DNA of 14,028 bases from Chloroflexota bacterium (GCA_021785115.1 JAJYGO010000285.1:1-14028); one strand, 5' to 3'. Positions 6,239 through 13,916 are shown, counted from the stretch's first letter. Notes: generated from the letters alone by a model not told the origin. Translations and numbers: made by a program.

Positions 6239-8308
6239 CTAGGCCACGCGGCGCGTCCGCCGTTCCAGGTAGTCCACCAGCACGAACTCCTCCAGGCGCT
6301 CGGGGCTCGCGTAGAAGGCGCGCCCGCGGTTCATGCGGCTGATGCGGTCCACGAACTCGCCGAGGGCACGCGATCGCTCGAGCATGAACGTGTTGATGGT
6401 GATCCCCTCGCGGGTGCATCGCGCCACCTCGCGCAGGGTCTCCTCGATGGTGCGCCGGGTGGGCGGGTAGCTGAACTCCACGCGCCCGTCCTCGATGTGC
6501 GCGGTCGGCTCGCCGTCCGTCACCACGATGATCGAGCGGTTGGCCGTCGGCGCCGTCGCCAGCAGCCGCCGCGCGAGCAGCAGGGCATGCTGCAGGTTGG
6601 TGCCGTAGCCGCGGCCCTGCCAGGAGAGAGAGACCAGGGTCCGCGGCGCGATCTCCTGTGCGACATAGGCGAAGCCCACGACGCGCAGCGTGTCCCGCGG
6701 GTACCGGGTCCGGATGAGGGTGTCCAGCGCGATCGCCACCTTCCTGGCGGCGACGTAGCAGCCGCGCAGCAGCATGGAGCGGCTCATGTCGAGCAGGAGC
6801 ACGGTCGAGGCCGAGGTGGACTCCTCCGCGTCGTGGACCTGGAAGTCGGACGGGTCGAGGCGGAGCGGCGGACGCACCGGGCCGGCCGCCAGGGCCCGGC
6901 GGGCCACCGCGCGGTCCAGCGTCGCCCGCAGGTCCAGGTCGAACGGGCGGCCGAACTCGTAGGGTGACGACGTCCCGCTTCGCTCCCCGGTCCCGCCGCT
7001 CCCCTGGATGCGGTGACCGCCGAACGCGTCGCGGCCCAGCCGCCCGAAGACCTCGTCGAGTACCTTCTGGCCGATGCGGCGCCGTCCGCGTGGCGTCAGC
7101 TCCAGCCGGTCGCCCTCGCGGGTCGCGTACCCCGCGTCCTCCAGCGCCCGGGCCGCCTGCTGCAGCGCCGCCAGGTCGTCCGCCGACTCCGCGTCCAGCA
7201 GCCGCGCCACCTCGGCCGGGTCCACGGCGGCCAGCGCCGGCGGGTCGTCGGCGGCGGCCAGCTGCTCGCCGAGCCGGTCGAGCCGCTGGAGCGTGCCGAT
7301 CTCGTCGAGGGCCTCCTCGAGCCCGAGCTCCTGGTCGCCGGCGAACGGGAACGCCTCTCCCAGGCCCTGCGGCAGGAGCCGGTCCAGCATCGCCCCGAGG
7401 CGCGCCAGGTCCCAGCGCAGCCGGTCGTCCCGCAGCAGCGCATCCATCAGCGAGCCCAGCTCGGCGCGCTGATCGGGCGTGAGGGACCGGAGGAGCGACT
7501 GCATGGCGGCCATCTGCTCGGCGAGCTGGGCGATCACGTCGTCCAGGTCCCGCGCGCCCGGGAACTGGTGACCGTACCGGGCCAGGAAATCCCCGGCATC
7601 CGGGTTGCTGCCCTCCAGCCGCTCCTGCAGCAGCCGCTCGAGGTCCCGCACCATCTCGCGCGTGGCGCGCAGGTCCTCGGGCGTGGCCGAGCGCAGCCGG
7701 TCGGCCAGTCCCTTGAAGGTCGAGTCCAGCACGCGGCCCCGGAGCCGGTCCACCAGGTGCTGGAAGTCGTCGCGGGCGGCGGGCTCGAGGAACTCGTACG
7801 CCTCGAGGGCGCGGATCTGCTCCCCCACGTCGGCAGGCAGGGCGTCGAGCGCCGCCCGGTGCCGACGCGCCATCTCGCGCAGCATCTCCCGCGTCGAGGC
7901 GTCGATGGTCGCGTCGCCGGTGCCGCCGTCACGTGCCTGCCCGGCCTCGCCGCCGGGCGGCTCACCGGAGGCCATCCGCCGATCGATCCCGGCACGTTCG
8001 GTGTCCACGATCTCCTGCAGCTGTCGCCGCAGGTCGCCCAGCACGTCGTCCAGCCCGTGGCGCCGCAGCAGCTCGCGACGCCGCTCGGCCAGGCGCCGCT
8101 GCAGCTCCCGCAGCCCGGCCCGGCCGCCCAATGGCGAGCCGCCCTCGTCGATCGCCCGCCGGAGCGCCTCGTCCAGGTCGCCGTCGGCCAGCACGTCCTC
8201 GGAGAGCGCGTCGAGCAGCTCGCCGGCGTCGAGATCGTCGAGCCGCTGGCTGCCGTCCCACCGCGCGTACCGCGCCCGCCCGCGATCCGCCCCCCAGGAC
8301 GTGCTCAT
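6239..8308 (-). CDS. VWA-domain protein, partner of a MoxR/ChlI-like ATPase
   Basis: A 689-residue soluble protein with no signal peptide or membrane helix. Its C-terminal third is a von Willebrand A domain (about 500-670) with a full metal-ion-dependent adhesion site: D507-x-S509-x-S511 in TVLLLDMSRSM, T570 in GYGTNLQHAL, and D598 in VVTDGEPT. The first 400 residues are Leu/Arg/Asp/Glu-rich and predicted helical, for example RELQRRLAERRRELLRRHG and the LERLLQERLEG segment, suggesting an elongated or coiled-coil scaffold. A Gly/Ser-rich hinge near 440-455 precedes the VWA part. The start overlaps the ATPase stop as ATGA (8305-8308), so the two proteins are translationally coupled. Such AAA+/VWA pairs (MoxR-VWA, ChlI-ChlD, CoxD-CoxE) remodel or insert metal into client proteins. 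The client here is unknown. Confidence 0.88.
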   Translation of the reverse strand: MSTSWGADRGRARYARWDGSQRLDDLDAGELLDALSEDVLADGDLDEALRRAIDEGGSPLGGRAGLRELQRRLAERRRELLRRHGLDDVLGDLRRQLQEIVDTERAGIDRRMASGEPPGGEAGQARDGGTGDATIDASTREMLREMARRHRAALDALPADVGEQIRALEAYEFLEPAARDDFQHLVDRLRGRVLDSTFKGLADRLRSATPEDLRATREMVRDLERLLQERLEGSNPDAGDFLARYGHQFPGARDLDDVIAQLAEQMAAMQSLLRSLTPDQRAELGSLMDALLRDDRLRWDLARLGAMLDRLLPQGLGEAFPFAGDQELGLEEALDEIGTLQRLDRLGEQLAAADDPPALAAVDPAEVARLLDAESADDLAALQQAARALEDAGYATREGDRLELTPRGRRRIGQKVLDEVFGRLGRDAFGGHRIQGSGGTGERSGTSSPYEFGRPFDLDLRATLDRAVARRALAAGPVRPPLRLDPSDFQVHDAEESTSASTVLLLDMSRSMLLRGCYVAARKVAIALDTLIRTRYPRDTLRVVGFAYVAQEIAPRTLVSLSWQGRGYGTNLQHALLLARRLLATAPTANRSIIVVTDGEPTAHIEDGRVEFSYPPTRRTIEETLREVARCTREGITINTFMLERSRALGEFVDRISRMNRGRAFYASPERLEEFVLVDYLERRTRRVA

Positions 8309-9912
8309 CGCCGGTACGTGCCGCCCCCGCCGACGGCCGCGTGGCGTTCCTTGTTGAGGCGCCGCTGGAGGTGCAGCCCCTCCAGCACGAACTCCACGCC
8401 GGACGCGATCGCGGCGGGCGAGTCCCCGGCGCCCAGCCTGGCCACGGCCGCGCCGAGCCCCGGCACCTCGCGGGCGAGGTGCACGTACTCCCGGGACGGG
8501 ACCATCTCGCCCGTCTCCACCTGGAGCCCGGCGTCGAACGCCGCGACCACCTCGTCGGTCGGGTCGCCGGAGAGCAGGCGCCCGAAGACGGCCAGCACCG
8601 AGCGGTTGACCAGTCGCTCCACGATCCGCTCCTCGGGGATGATGTCCCCGACGGTCTCCAGCTCGATCTTCCCGACCGTCGAGGGCAGCAGCGCCACCAG
8701 GTCGCTCACGCGCGGCGCGGCGCTCGGCTCGCCCAGGCGGACCGCCCGCCGGTACGCGTTGGCCAGGAGCGTCTCCAGGTTCGACGTGCTCACGCGCACG
8801 CTCACGCCGGACCGCTGGCTCACCTCGGGGGCGCGCCGCGCCAGGTGGGAGATCTCGGCCACCACCTCCAGCATGTGGTGCGGCTCCTCCAGGCGCGGTC
8901 CCCCCGGCACGTCCTCGAACCGCATCCGCTCCTGGCGCATGATCGAGATCTCGTCGTCCAGTGTGCGCGGGTAGTGGGTCCGGATCTGGGAGCCCAGCCG
9001 GTCCTTCAGCGGCGTGATGATCCGGCCCCGGCTCGTGTAGTCCTCCGGGTTGGCGCTGGCGACCACGAACAGGTCGAGCGGCAGGCGCACCGTGTAGCCC
9101 CGCACCTGGACGTCCCGCTCCTCGAGGATGTTGAGGAGCCCGACCTGGATCCGCTCGGCCAGGTCCGGCAGCTCGTTGATCGCGAAGATGCCCCGGTTGG
9201 TCCGGGGGATCAGCCCGAAGTGGATGGTGGTCTCGTCGGAGAGGTAGCGGCCCTCCGCCACCTTGATGGGATCCACCTCGCCGATCAGGTCCGCGATGGT
9301 GATGTCCGGCGTGGCGAGCTTCTCCCCGTAGCGGCGGTCCCGGGGCAGCCAGTCCACCGGTGTCCCGTCGCCGCGCGCCGCGACGAGCTCCCGGCCGGCG
9401 GCGCTCAGGGGGGCGAAGGGGTCGTCGTGCAGCTCGCTCCCGGCGACCACGGGGATCGCCTCGTCGAGCAGCTCCACCAGCAGGCGCGCCATGCGGGTCT
9501 TGGCCTGGCCGCGCTCGCCCAGGAAGACGAGGTCCTGGCCGGCGAGGATGGCGTTCTCGACCGCCGGCACGACGGTCTCCTCGTAGCCGACGATGCCGGG
9601 GAAGAGGCGCTCCCCGGCCGCAAGCCTCGCGACCAGGTTCGCACGCATCTCCTGCTTGACGGTGCGCGGGCGGTACCCCGCCGCGCGGAGTTCCCCGAGC
9701 GTGGCCGGTCGGCGGGCAGCGGCGGACGTCCGGGCACCTGCCCGGCTTCGGGCGGGTGCCTCCTTCCGGCCGCGCGCCGTGCCGCGCGCCGTGGCGCGCG
9801 CCGCCGGACCGCCGGCGCGGGCGGGTTCTCGGGCCGTCGCCGGATCGCGGGCGCCAGCCGGGTCGCGGGCGCCGTCTGCCTGCGGCTGGTCGTCTCCCCG
9901 GGCCCGCGTCAC
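8305..9912 (-). CDS. MoxR/ChlI-like AAA+ ATPase
   Basis: A 535-residue AAA+ ATPase of the Mg-chelatase/MoxR group, probably acting as a hexameric remodeller with the VWA protein. Walker A is GERGQAKT (132-139). The Walker B position reads GIFAINELPD (241-250), with Asn in place of the usual Asp before the catalytic Glu247. Sensor 1 lies in VVASANPEDY (N288), followed by SRGRIITPLKDRLGSQIRTHYP, a conserved arginine-bearing segment. Conserved sequence begins at TLGELRAAGYRPR (71 on). Residues 14-70 are low-complexity Ala/Arg/Pro. The GTG start at 9910-9912 is chosen because it overlaps the upstream stop as GTGA and has GGGAGG at 9919-9924 six bases ahead; a longer reading frame reaching about 10200 runs antiframe through the upstream gene and is not used. 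The client protein is unknown. Confidence 0.87.
   Translation of the reverse strand: MTRARGDDQPQADGARDPAGARDPATAREPARAGGPAARATARGTARGRKEAPARSRAGARTSAAARRPATLGELRAAGYRPRTVKQEMRANLVARLAAGERLFPGIVGYEETVVPAVENAILAGQDLVFLGERGQAKTRMARLLVELLDEAIPVVAGSELHDDPFAPLSAAGRELVAARGDGTPVDWLPRDRRYGEKLATPDITIADLIGEVDPIKVAEGRYLSDETTIHFGLIPRTNRGIFAINELPDLAERIQVGLLNILEERDVQVRGYTVRLPLDLFVVASANPEDYTSRGRIITPLKDRLGSQIRTHYPRTLDDEISIMRQERMRFEDVPGGPRLEEPHHMLEVVAEISHLARRAPEVSQRSGVSVRVSTSNLETLLANAYRRAVRLGEPSAAPRVSDLVALLPSTVGKIELETVGDIIPEERIVERLVNRSVLAVFGRLLSGDPTDEVVAAFDAGLQVETGEMVPSREYVHLAREVPGLGAAVARLGAGDSPAAIASGVEFVLEGLHLQRRLNKERHAAVGGGGTYRR
9802..9873 (-). repeat. Short tandem repeat encoding a hexapeptide (GARDPA-type)
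   Basis: Four consecutive 18-base units at 9856-9873, 9838-9855, 9820-9837 and 9802-9819 encode GARDPA, GARDPA, TAREPA and RAGGPA in the N-terminal tail of the ATPase. The first two units differ at only two bases. The repeat explains part of the Ala/Arg-rich tail; it is probably a flexible linker and likely variable in length among relatives. Confidence 0.7.
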
Positions 9913-10826
9913 GCGTCGCCTCCCGCCCGCGGCCCCGAGCGACGCGCGCGCAGCGTCTCGAGCGCCTCGCGCGACGTGCGCCCGGACGCGACCAGCGCCG
10001 CGATGAGCCGCGACCGCTGCAGGTGCTCGTGCTCGAACTCGTCTCGGGCGAGGCCCACGCGCATGGCCAGCTCCGCGGTCACGCCCCACTCGAAGTGCTC
10101 GAGGGCGTCCCGGGCCGGGTCGAGCGTGGCCAGGATGGCCGGGGGACGCCGCTGCAGGTGGCCCGCCGCGTCCCGCTCGAGCGGTCGCACGTAGTGGCAC
10201 GCCATCACCCGCCAGCGGGCGATCTCCGGCTCACCCGCGACGCTCGGGGCGAGCCGGCGCATCACCAGCACCATGCCCAGCCGGCGCAGCTCGTCCGGCT
10301 CCAGGGATGCGGGCGGCGCGCCCAGGCGCGCCAGGACCTGCTGGAGCGAATCGGCACGGATCGTCGCGGCGAGGCCGTAGCCTCGCTGCAGGGCCCGCAC
10401 CAGGGTGCGAACCGCGATGCCGGACAGCCCGCCGGCGTCGTCCGCCGCGAGTTCTCCCGCCACGAGGTACGTCGTCTCCGGGGGAGCCGGCCTGGCCGGC
10501 GGGAGGGCGAGTGCGGGCTCCGGGACCTCCCAGCCGAGGGCCGCCGCGTCCCCCAGCCAGTCGAAGGTCTCCCCGGCGCCGCGCAGGTCCAGTCGCCGGG
10601 TCACCGGCGGAAGCAGGTCCAGGAACGCCGCGAGCAGCGTCCGCGGTCCCTCGCCGGGATCGGGGGCCACCGCCATCAGGGGGACGTTGGCCTCCACCGT
10701 GATCCAGAGCAGCGCGGCCAGTTCGGCGTCCAGCACGTGCCGGGCGACGAGCTCGGGAACGGTGACGGCGGGCGATGGCTCGCGCTCGGGAGGCCACCGA
10801 CCCGCATCCTGCGGGGGACGATCCAC
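9909..10826 (-). CDS. CpaF/VirB11-like secretion ATPase homologue with decayed P-loop
   Basis: A 305-residue protein I do not recognise by name, but whose layout follows the C-terminal half of CpaF/TadA-type secretion ATPases. VTVPELVARHVLDAELAALL (21-40) matches the helix before the P-loop. WITVEANVPLMAVAP leads to PDPGEGPRTLL, aligned with the GGTGSGKTTLL Walker A of relatives, so the Lys and the next Thr are replaced by Pro and Arg. LVAGELAADDA (121-131) stands where IIVGEVRG would be, and GLAATIRADSLQQVLARL (151-168) resembles the TVHANS region, its His also changed to Arg. It is therefore probably unable to hydrolyse ATP and may be structural. First gene of the operon: GTG start, GGAGG at 10831-10835, promoter at 10865-10893. 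The homology is a by-eye inference. Confidence 0.68.
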   Translation of the reverse strand: MDRPPQDAGRWPPEREPSPAVTVPELVARHVLDAELAALLWITVEANVPLMAVAPDPGEGPRTLLAAFLDLLPPVTRRLDLRGAGETFDWLGDAAALGWEVPEPALALPPARPAPPETTYLVAGELAADDAGGLSGIAVRTLVRALQRGYGLAATIRADSLQQVLARLGAPPASLEPDELRRLGMVLVMRRLAPSVAGEPEIARWRVMACHYVRPLERDAAGHLQRRPPAILATLDPARDALEHFEWGVTAELAMRVGLARDEFEHEHLQRSRLIAALVASGRTSREALETLRARRSGPRAGGDA

Positions 10827-10864
10827 GGCGCCTCCAGGACGACAGGCAGGAGATCAGGGCCGGG

Positions 10865-10893
10865 ACTCTACGCGCCATCCCGAGGGTCGTCAA
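10865..10893 (-). promoter_or_regulatory. Sigma70-type promoter for the three-gene ATPase/VWA operon
   Basis: On the minus strand, TTGACG (10888-10893, 5 of 6 matches to the -35 consensus) is followed by a 17-base spacer and TAGAGT (10865-10870, 4 of 6 matches to -10). Transcription would start near 10858, giving a leader of about 30 bases that contains the GGAGG ahead of GTG 10826. Confidence 0.6.
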
Positions 10894-10922
10894 ACGCTCG
10901 ACCCCTCGGCCCCACCCGGCCC

Positions 10923-10936
10923 GGGATCCGGATCCC
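10923..10936. repeat. 14-bp perfect palindrome after the MBL hydrolase gene
   Basis: GGGATCCGGATCCC is self-complementary and directly abuts the stop codon of the hydrolase (10937-10939, minus strand). It could fold as a 5-bp hairpin with a CCGG loop and, with the hairpin at 10943-10960, help end transcription. No T-tract follows. Confidence 0.5.
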
Positions 10937-11575
10937 TCAGGCCGGGAGGCGCCCCTCCCGTGCCACGAGTTCGAGGAGCGGCCGTTCACGGCGGATCGTC
11001 GTGGCGGCCCCGTGGCCCGGCAGGACGCGGAGCGGGTCGTCGAGCCCGGCAAGTCGGGAGAGCGACTCCACCATCGCCTCGGAGGACCCGCCCGGGAGGT
11101 CCACCCGGCCCCAGCCACCGGCGAAGAGCGTGTCGCCGCTGAACAGGACCCCGTCGTCCGGCGCCAGCAGGCAGACCGAACCCTCCGTGTGGCCCGGCGT
11201 GTGGAGCACCAGCAGGCGGATCGCCCCGAAGCGGATCACACCGGCCTCGGCCAGCTCGACCGCCGGCACCGAGGGCGGGATCGGGAAGGGGGCAAAGAGC
11301 GGCTGCGGATCCTCGAGCCCGTGGCGGTCGAGCGGATGGCAGGCGATGGGCGCCCCGGTCGCCGCCTGCACCGCCGCGTTGTCGCCCACGTGGTCCCAGT
11401 GGCGGTGCGTGCTCACGATGAGCCGCAGCGTCCAGTCGCGGGCGGCCAGCTGCTCGCCGATCCACGCCGCCGAGGGGATGGCGGTGTCGATCGCGATCGC
11501 CTCGCGGGTTTCGGGATCCCCGAGCAGGTAGACGTTCGTCGCGAGCGGGCCGGTCGCCCGCTGGATCAGCTCCAC
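10937..11575 (-). CDS. Metallo-beta-lactamase-fold hydrolase (glyoxalase II-like)
   Basis: A 212-residue single-domain MBL-fold hydrolase of the glyoxalase II-like group, probably cytoplasmic and binding two metals. The motif series is complete: THRHWDHVGD (56-65, ligands H57, H59, D61, H62), HTPGHTEGS (125-133, ligand H129), SGDTLF (146-151, bridging D148), and PGHG (186-189, ligand H188). It lacks the C-terminal substrate domain of true glyoxalase II, so thioester, lactone or other ester substrates are all possible. The start is GTG 11575 with no clear ribosome site. It lies 81 bases downstream of the MetE-like pair on the same strand, with a weak hairpin between them, so cotranscription is possible but unproven. 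Confidence 0.87.
   Translation of the reverse strand: MELIQRATGPLATNVYLLGDPETREAIAIDTAIPSAAWIGEQLAARDWTLRLIVSTHRHWDHVGDNAAVQAATGAPIACHPLDRHGLEDPQPLFAPFPIPPSVPAVELAEAGVIRFGAIRLLVLHTPGHTEGSVCLLAPDDGVLFSGDTLFAGGWGRVDLPGGSSEAMVESLSRLAGLDDPLRVLPGHGAATTIRRERPLLELVAREGRLPA
10943..10960 (-). terminator. 7-bp hairpin in the 3' end of the hydrolase gene
   Basis: CGGGAGG and CCTCCCG flank the loop CGCC within the last codons of the hydrolase. It sits directly before the 14-bp palindrome, giving a two-hairpin arrangement similar to that at 3964-4027. A terminator or 3' stabiliser is possible; the coding constraint makes chance a real alternative. Confidence 0.35.
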
Positions 11576-11613
11576 GCGGCGCTCACGGAAGCCGGACGGG
11601 CGACGACCACGAG

Positions 11614-11631
11614 CCGGGCGCTTCGCGCCGG
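11614..11631 (-). terminator. Weak hairpin between MetE-like gene and MBL gene
   Basis: On the minus strand, CCGGCGC and GCGCC-C-GG pair around a GAA loop with one bulged base, in the 81-base gap after the MetE-like stop. It may weaken readthrough into the hydrolase gene. There is no T-tract, and GC richness makes such stems frequent. Confidence 0.3.
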
Positions 11632-11656
11632 GTCGCCGTCGCCGGGTCGGCGGACC

Positions 11657-12697
11657 TCATGCGCCGGCCGGGCGCGGAGCTCCCAGCGTGCGGCCCGGGG
11701 TGGGCCCGGCCGCCGGCAGCTCGTCGCCGATCCCCCGCTCGGCGCGGACCCGTCGGGCGGCCTCCACCACCACGCGCATCTTCTCCCTCGCCTCCTCGAC
11801 CGTGCGCGTCTTCAGCCCGCAGTCGGGATCGACGAAGATGCGCTCCGGCGGCAGGACCTCGAGCGCCCGCCGGATCCCGTCGGCGGCCTCCTCGACCGAT
11901 TCGATCCGGTGGCTGTGCACGTCCACCACGCCGAGGCCGATCGCCTTGGTGAAGGGGACGTCGCGGAACCGCTCCAGCAGGTCGTAGCCCGAGTTCGCCA
12001 TCTCCAGGTCCACCTGGTCGACGGGGATGTCCAGCATGGTCGGGTAGGCGCGCATGAAGTCGCCGTAGCAGATGTGCGTGATGGCGTGCGCCGCCAGCCC
12101 GTCGGTGACGATCGCCATCGCCTCGGCCACCAGCGGCAGCTCGTCCATCCGCGCGGACGCCGCGGGCTCGTCGATCTGCACGAAGCGCGCCCCGGCGGCG
12201 GCGAGGTCCATCGCCTCCTCGTGGATCGCCCTGGCCAGGTCGAGGACGAACTCCCGGCGCGAGCCGTAGTGCTCGTCGAAGCTCCAGTCGGCGATGGTGT
12301 AGGGCCCCGTCAGCATCCCCTTGACCGGGCGCTCGGTGAGCGACTGGGCGTATTGCCACGCCTCGACCGTGATCGGGTGCGTGCGGCGCACGGGACCCAC
12401 GGCGATGGGCTTGTGGTAGTAGCGGTTGCCGTAGCTGCGGACCAGGCCGCCGATCTCGAAGCCGGCCATCTCCTCGGCGAAGTAGGTGGCCATGTCCCCG
12501 CGGTACATCTCGCCGTCGACCAGGATGTCGACGCCGAGCTCCTCCTGGAAGCGGATCCAGTCCTCCGTGGCGCGCCGCTCGAGCGCGTGCAGCTCCTCGT
12601 CACCCAGGCGCCCGGCGGCGTGCTCGGCGCGGGCCTTCACGAGCTCCGGCGGCTTGGGGAACGATCCGACCGAGGTGGTCCAGAGTCCGTTGCTCAT
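11657..12697 (-). CDS. Core MetE-type methyltransferase (single catalytic barrel)
   Basis: A 346-residue protein equal to the C-terminal catalytic barrel of cobalamin-independent methionine synthase (full MetE is about 750 residues). All zinc ligands can be placed: H198 and C200 in ITHICYGDF, E222 in LEMANSG, and C283 in VDPDCGLKTR. FVQIDEPA (162-169) holds the substrate Asp166. Core-MetE proteins of archaea and of Dehalococcoides make methionine from homocysteine using a corrinoid methyl donor rather than folate; the same donor is possible here, but no corrinoid protein gene is visible. A thiol methyltransferase with another substrate is the alternative. The start is well set by GGAGGAGGAG at 12704-12713 and overlaps the upstream stop as ATGA. 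The last 20 residues are Pro/Gly-rich and probably disordered. Confidence 0.88.
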   Translation of the reverse strand: MSNGLWTTSVGSFPKPPELVKARAEHAAGRLGDEELHALERRATEDWIRFQEELGVDILVDGEMYRGDMATYFAEEMAGFEIGGLVRSYGNRYYHKPIAVGPVRRTHPITVEAWQYAQSLTERPVKGMLTGPYTIADWSFDEHYGSRREFVLDLARAIHEEAMDLAAAGARFVQIDEPAASARMDELPLVAEAMAIVTDGLAAHAITHICYGDFMRAYPTMLDIPVDQVDLEMANSGYDLLERFRDVPFTKAIGLGVVDVHSHRIESVEEAADGIRRALEVLPPERIFVDPDCGLKTRTVEEAREKMRVVVEAARRVRAERGIGDELPAAGPTPGRTLGAPRPAGA

Positions 12698-13836
12698 GGC
12701 CGGCTCCTCCTCCGTGCGGCAGCCCCCGGTCGCTCGGAGGGCGGCTGGTAGAACCCGAGGGCGGCGCTCCGCGCGTCGACCGCGCGTGGGTCGATCACCT
12801 TCGCGAGCTCCTCCGGGTCCGTGATGGCCGCCTTGCGGGCGGCCTCGCCGAGCGCCCGGACCTTCGCCCTGGCACGGTCGCGGGGCAGGTACTCCAGGCT
12901 CGTGGAGGGAGCGAGCGCGACCCGCTCCAGCCCGCGCGACCCGGTGGAGGCCGCGTAGTGGGCCGCCCAGATCATCACCGGCTCGTCGTCCGGGCGCGTG
13001 TTGCGGGCGTCCGCGACGCCGCACACGATGCCGCGCTCGCGCGGCGCCTGGGCGATCAGCTCCCAGTTGCCCGGCCCGGCTATCAGGTCGAACAGGTAGC
13101 TTCGGAACGGCAGATCGAAGAGCAGTGCCGGGCCGGCCGCCACGGCGTCGCCCATCGTCACCGACAGGCACAGGTGGGCGTCGTCCAGTCCCGCGGTCGC
13201 GCGGCGGAGTGCCTCGGCCGCCAGGGCGCGTTCGGCGTCGTCCTCGGCCCCGATGAGCGTCAGCGCGTTCTCGTCGAGCTGGATCACCGGGGTGCCGGCG
13301 GCATGCAGCGCGCGCAGCTCGGCGTTCACGGCCTCGGCGAGGGCCAGCGTCAGCCGCTCGCGCCCCACGGTCCCCGCGTCCGAGAGACGCCCCAGGGTGT
13401 AGGGCCCGACCAGGCACTGCTTGACCGGCGGAGCGGCCGTCCCGCGCTCCGCGGCGAGCAGCGCCGCCGTCTCCTGCGCGAAGCGCCAGTCGTCGACCGT
13501 GACGGGGCGTTCCCAGCGGGGCTCCTCCGCGGCACGCGGCTGGCGGAAGTAGGTGTTGGTGTCGAAGTAGCGCAGGAGCCCCGTGATCTCGAACCCGGCG
13601 AGCCCCCGAGCGACCGCCGTCTGCTGGTCCTCCCAGCGGACCTGGCCGTCGGTGAGGAGCTCCAGGCCGGCGTCCATCTGCTCCGCCATCACCTCGCGGA
13701 CCAGCTCGTCCTGCGTCTCGCGGAACGCGGCGTCGTCGATCTCGCCGCGCTCCAGCCGGGCGTGGGCGGCACGCAGCCGGAAGGGCTCTCCTGGAAGCGG
13801 GGTGCGCGGGTAGGCACCGACGAGCGTGGCGAACAT
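12694..13836 (-). CDS. MetE-like barrel paralogue with altered zinc site
   Basis: A 380-residue homologue of the next gene, sharing its landmarks: TLVGAYPRTP (4-13), LELLTDGQVRWED (58-70), GFEITGLLRYFDTNTYF (81-97), VKQCLVGPYTLGRLS (138-152), and VIQLDENALTL (184-194). The zinc pair HLC is kept (H221, C223 in HLCLSVTMGD), but the Glu position appears to be Asp250, and the final Cys motif (PDCGLKTR in the neighbour) reads PSTSLEYLP, so that ligand is lost. It may use a different metal set, a different methyl donor, or act as a partner subunit to the intact barrel. The ATG start has AGGAG at 13842-13846, five bases ahead, and the stop overlaps the next start, so both proteins are made together. 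Functional class beyond the MetE superfamily is uncertain. Confidence 0.8.
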   Translation of the reverse strand: MFATLVGAYPRTPLPGEPFRLRAAHARLERGEIDDAAFRETQDELVREVMAEQMDAGLELLTDGQVRWEDQQTAVARGLAGFEITGLLRYFDTNTYFRQPRAAEEPRWERPVTVDDWRFAQETAALLAAERGTAAPPVKQCLVGPYTLGRLSDAGTVGRERLTLALAEAVNAELRALHAAGTPVIQLDENALTLIGAEDDAERALAAEALRRATAGLDDAHLCLSVTMGDAVAAGPALLFDLPFRSYLFDLIAGPGNWELIAQAPRERGIVCGVADARNTRPDDEPVMIWAAHYAASTGSRGLERVALAPSTSLEYLPRDRARAKVRALGEAARKAAITDPEELAKVIDPRAVDARSAALGFYQPPSERPGAAARRRSRP

Positions 13837-13869
13837 GCGGACTCCTGGGCGACGGCGGACGACCGGGCG

Positions 13870-13875
13870 ATTGTA
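13870..13875 (-). promoter_or_regulatory. Possible -10 element for the MetE-like operon
   Basis: TACAAT on the minus strand matches 5 of 6 consensus -10 bases in an otherwise GC-rich gap and would place the transcript start about 27 bases before the ATG at 13836. No recognisable -35 lies 16-18 bases upstream; the palindrome at 13887-13899 occupies that position. Confidence 0.4.
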
Positions 13876-13886
13876 CGGGAACGTCT

Positions 13887-13899
13887 CCGGGAGTCCCGG
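13887..13899. repeat. 13-bp palindrome in the -35 region of the MetE-like operon
   Basis: CCGGGA, a central G, then TCCCGG: perfect 6-bp arms. It lies just upstream of the putative TACAAT box, a position suited to a repressor or activator site, but the base composition makes chance plausible. Confidence 0.35.
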
Positions 13900-13916
13900 C
13901 GCTGCCCACGGCGCCC

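Noticed and set aside
7013..10194. Very long plus-strand open frames (653 and 753 codons) opposite the VWA and ATPase genes
   Set aside because: They are antisense to genes with clear motifs, have Arg/Pro/Ala-rich compositions typical of GC-rich shadow frames, and show no domain.
9913..10200. Upstream extension of the AAA+ frame to 631 residues
   Set aside because: The extra 96 residues are low-complexity and overlap the 305-residue gene in another frame; the GTG at 9912 has a ribosome site and a 4-base stop overlap.
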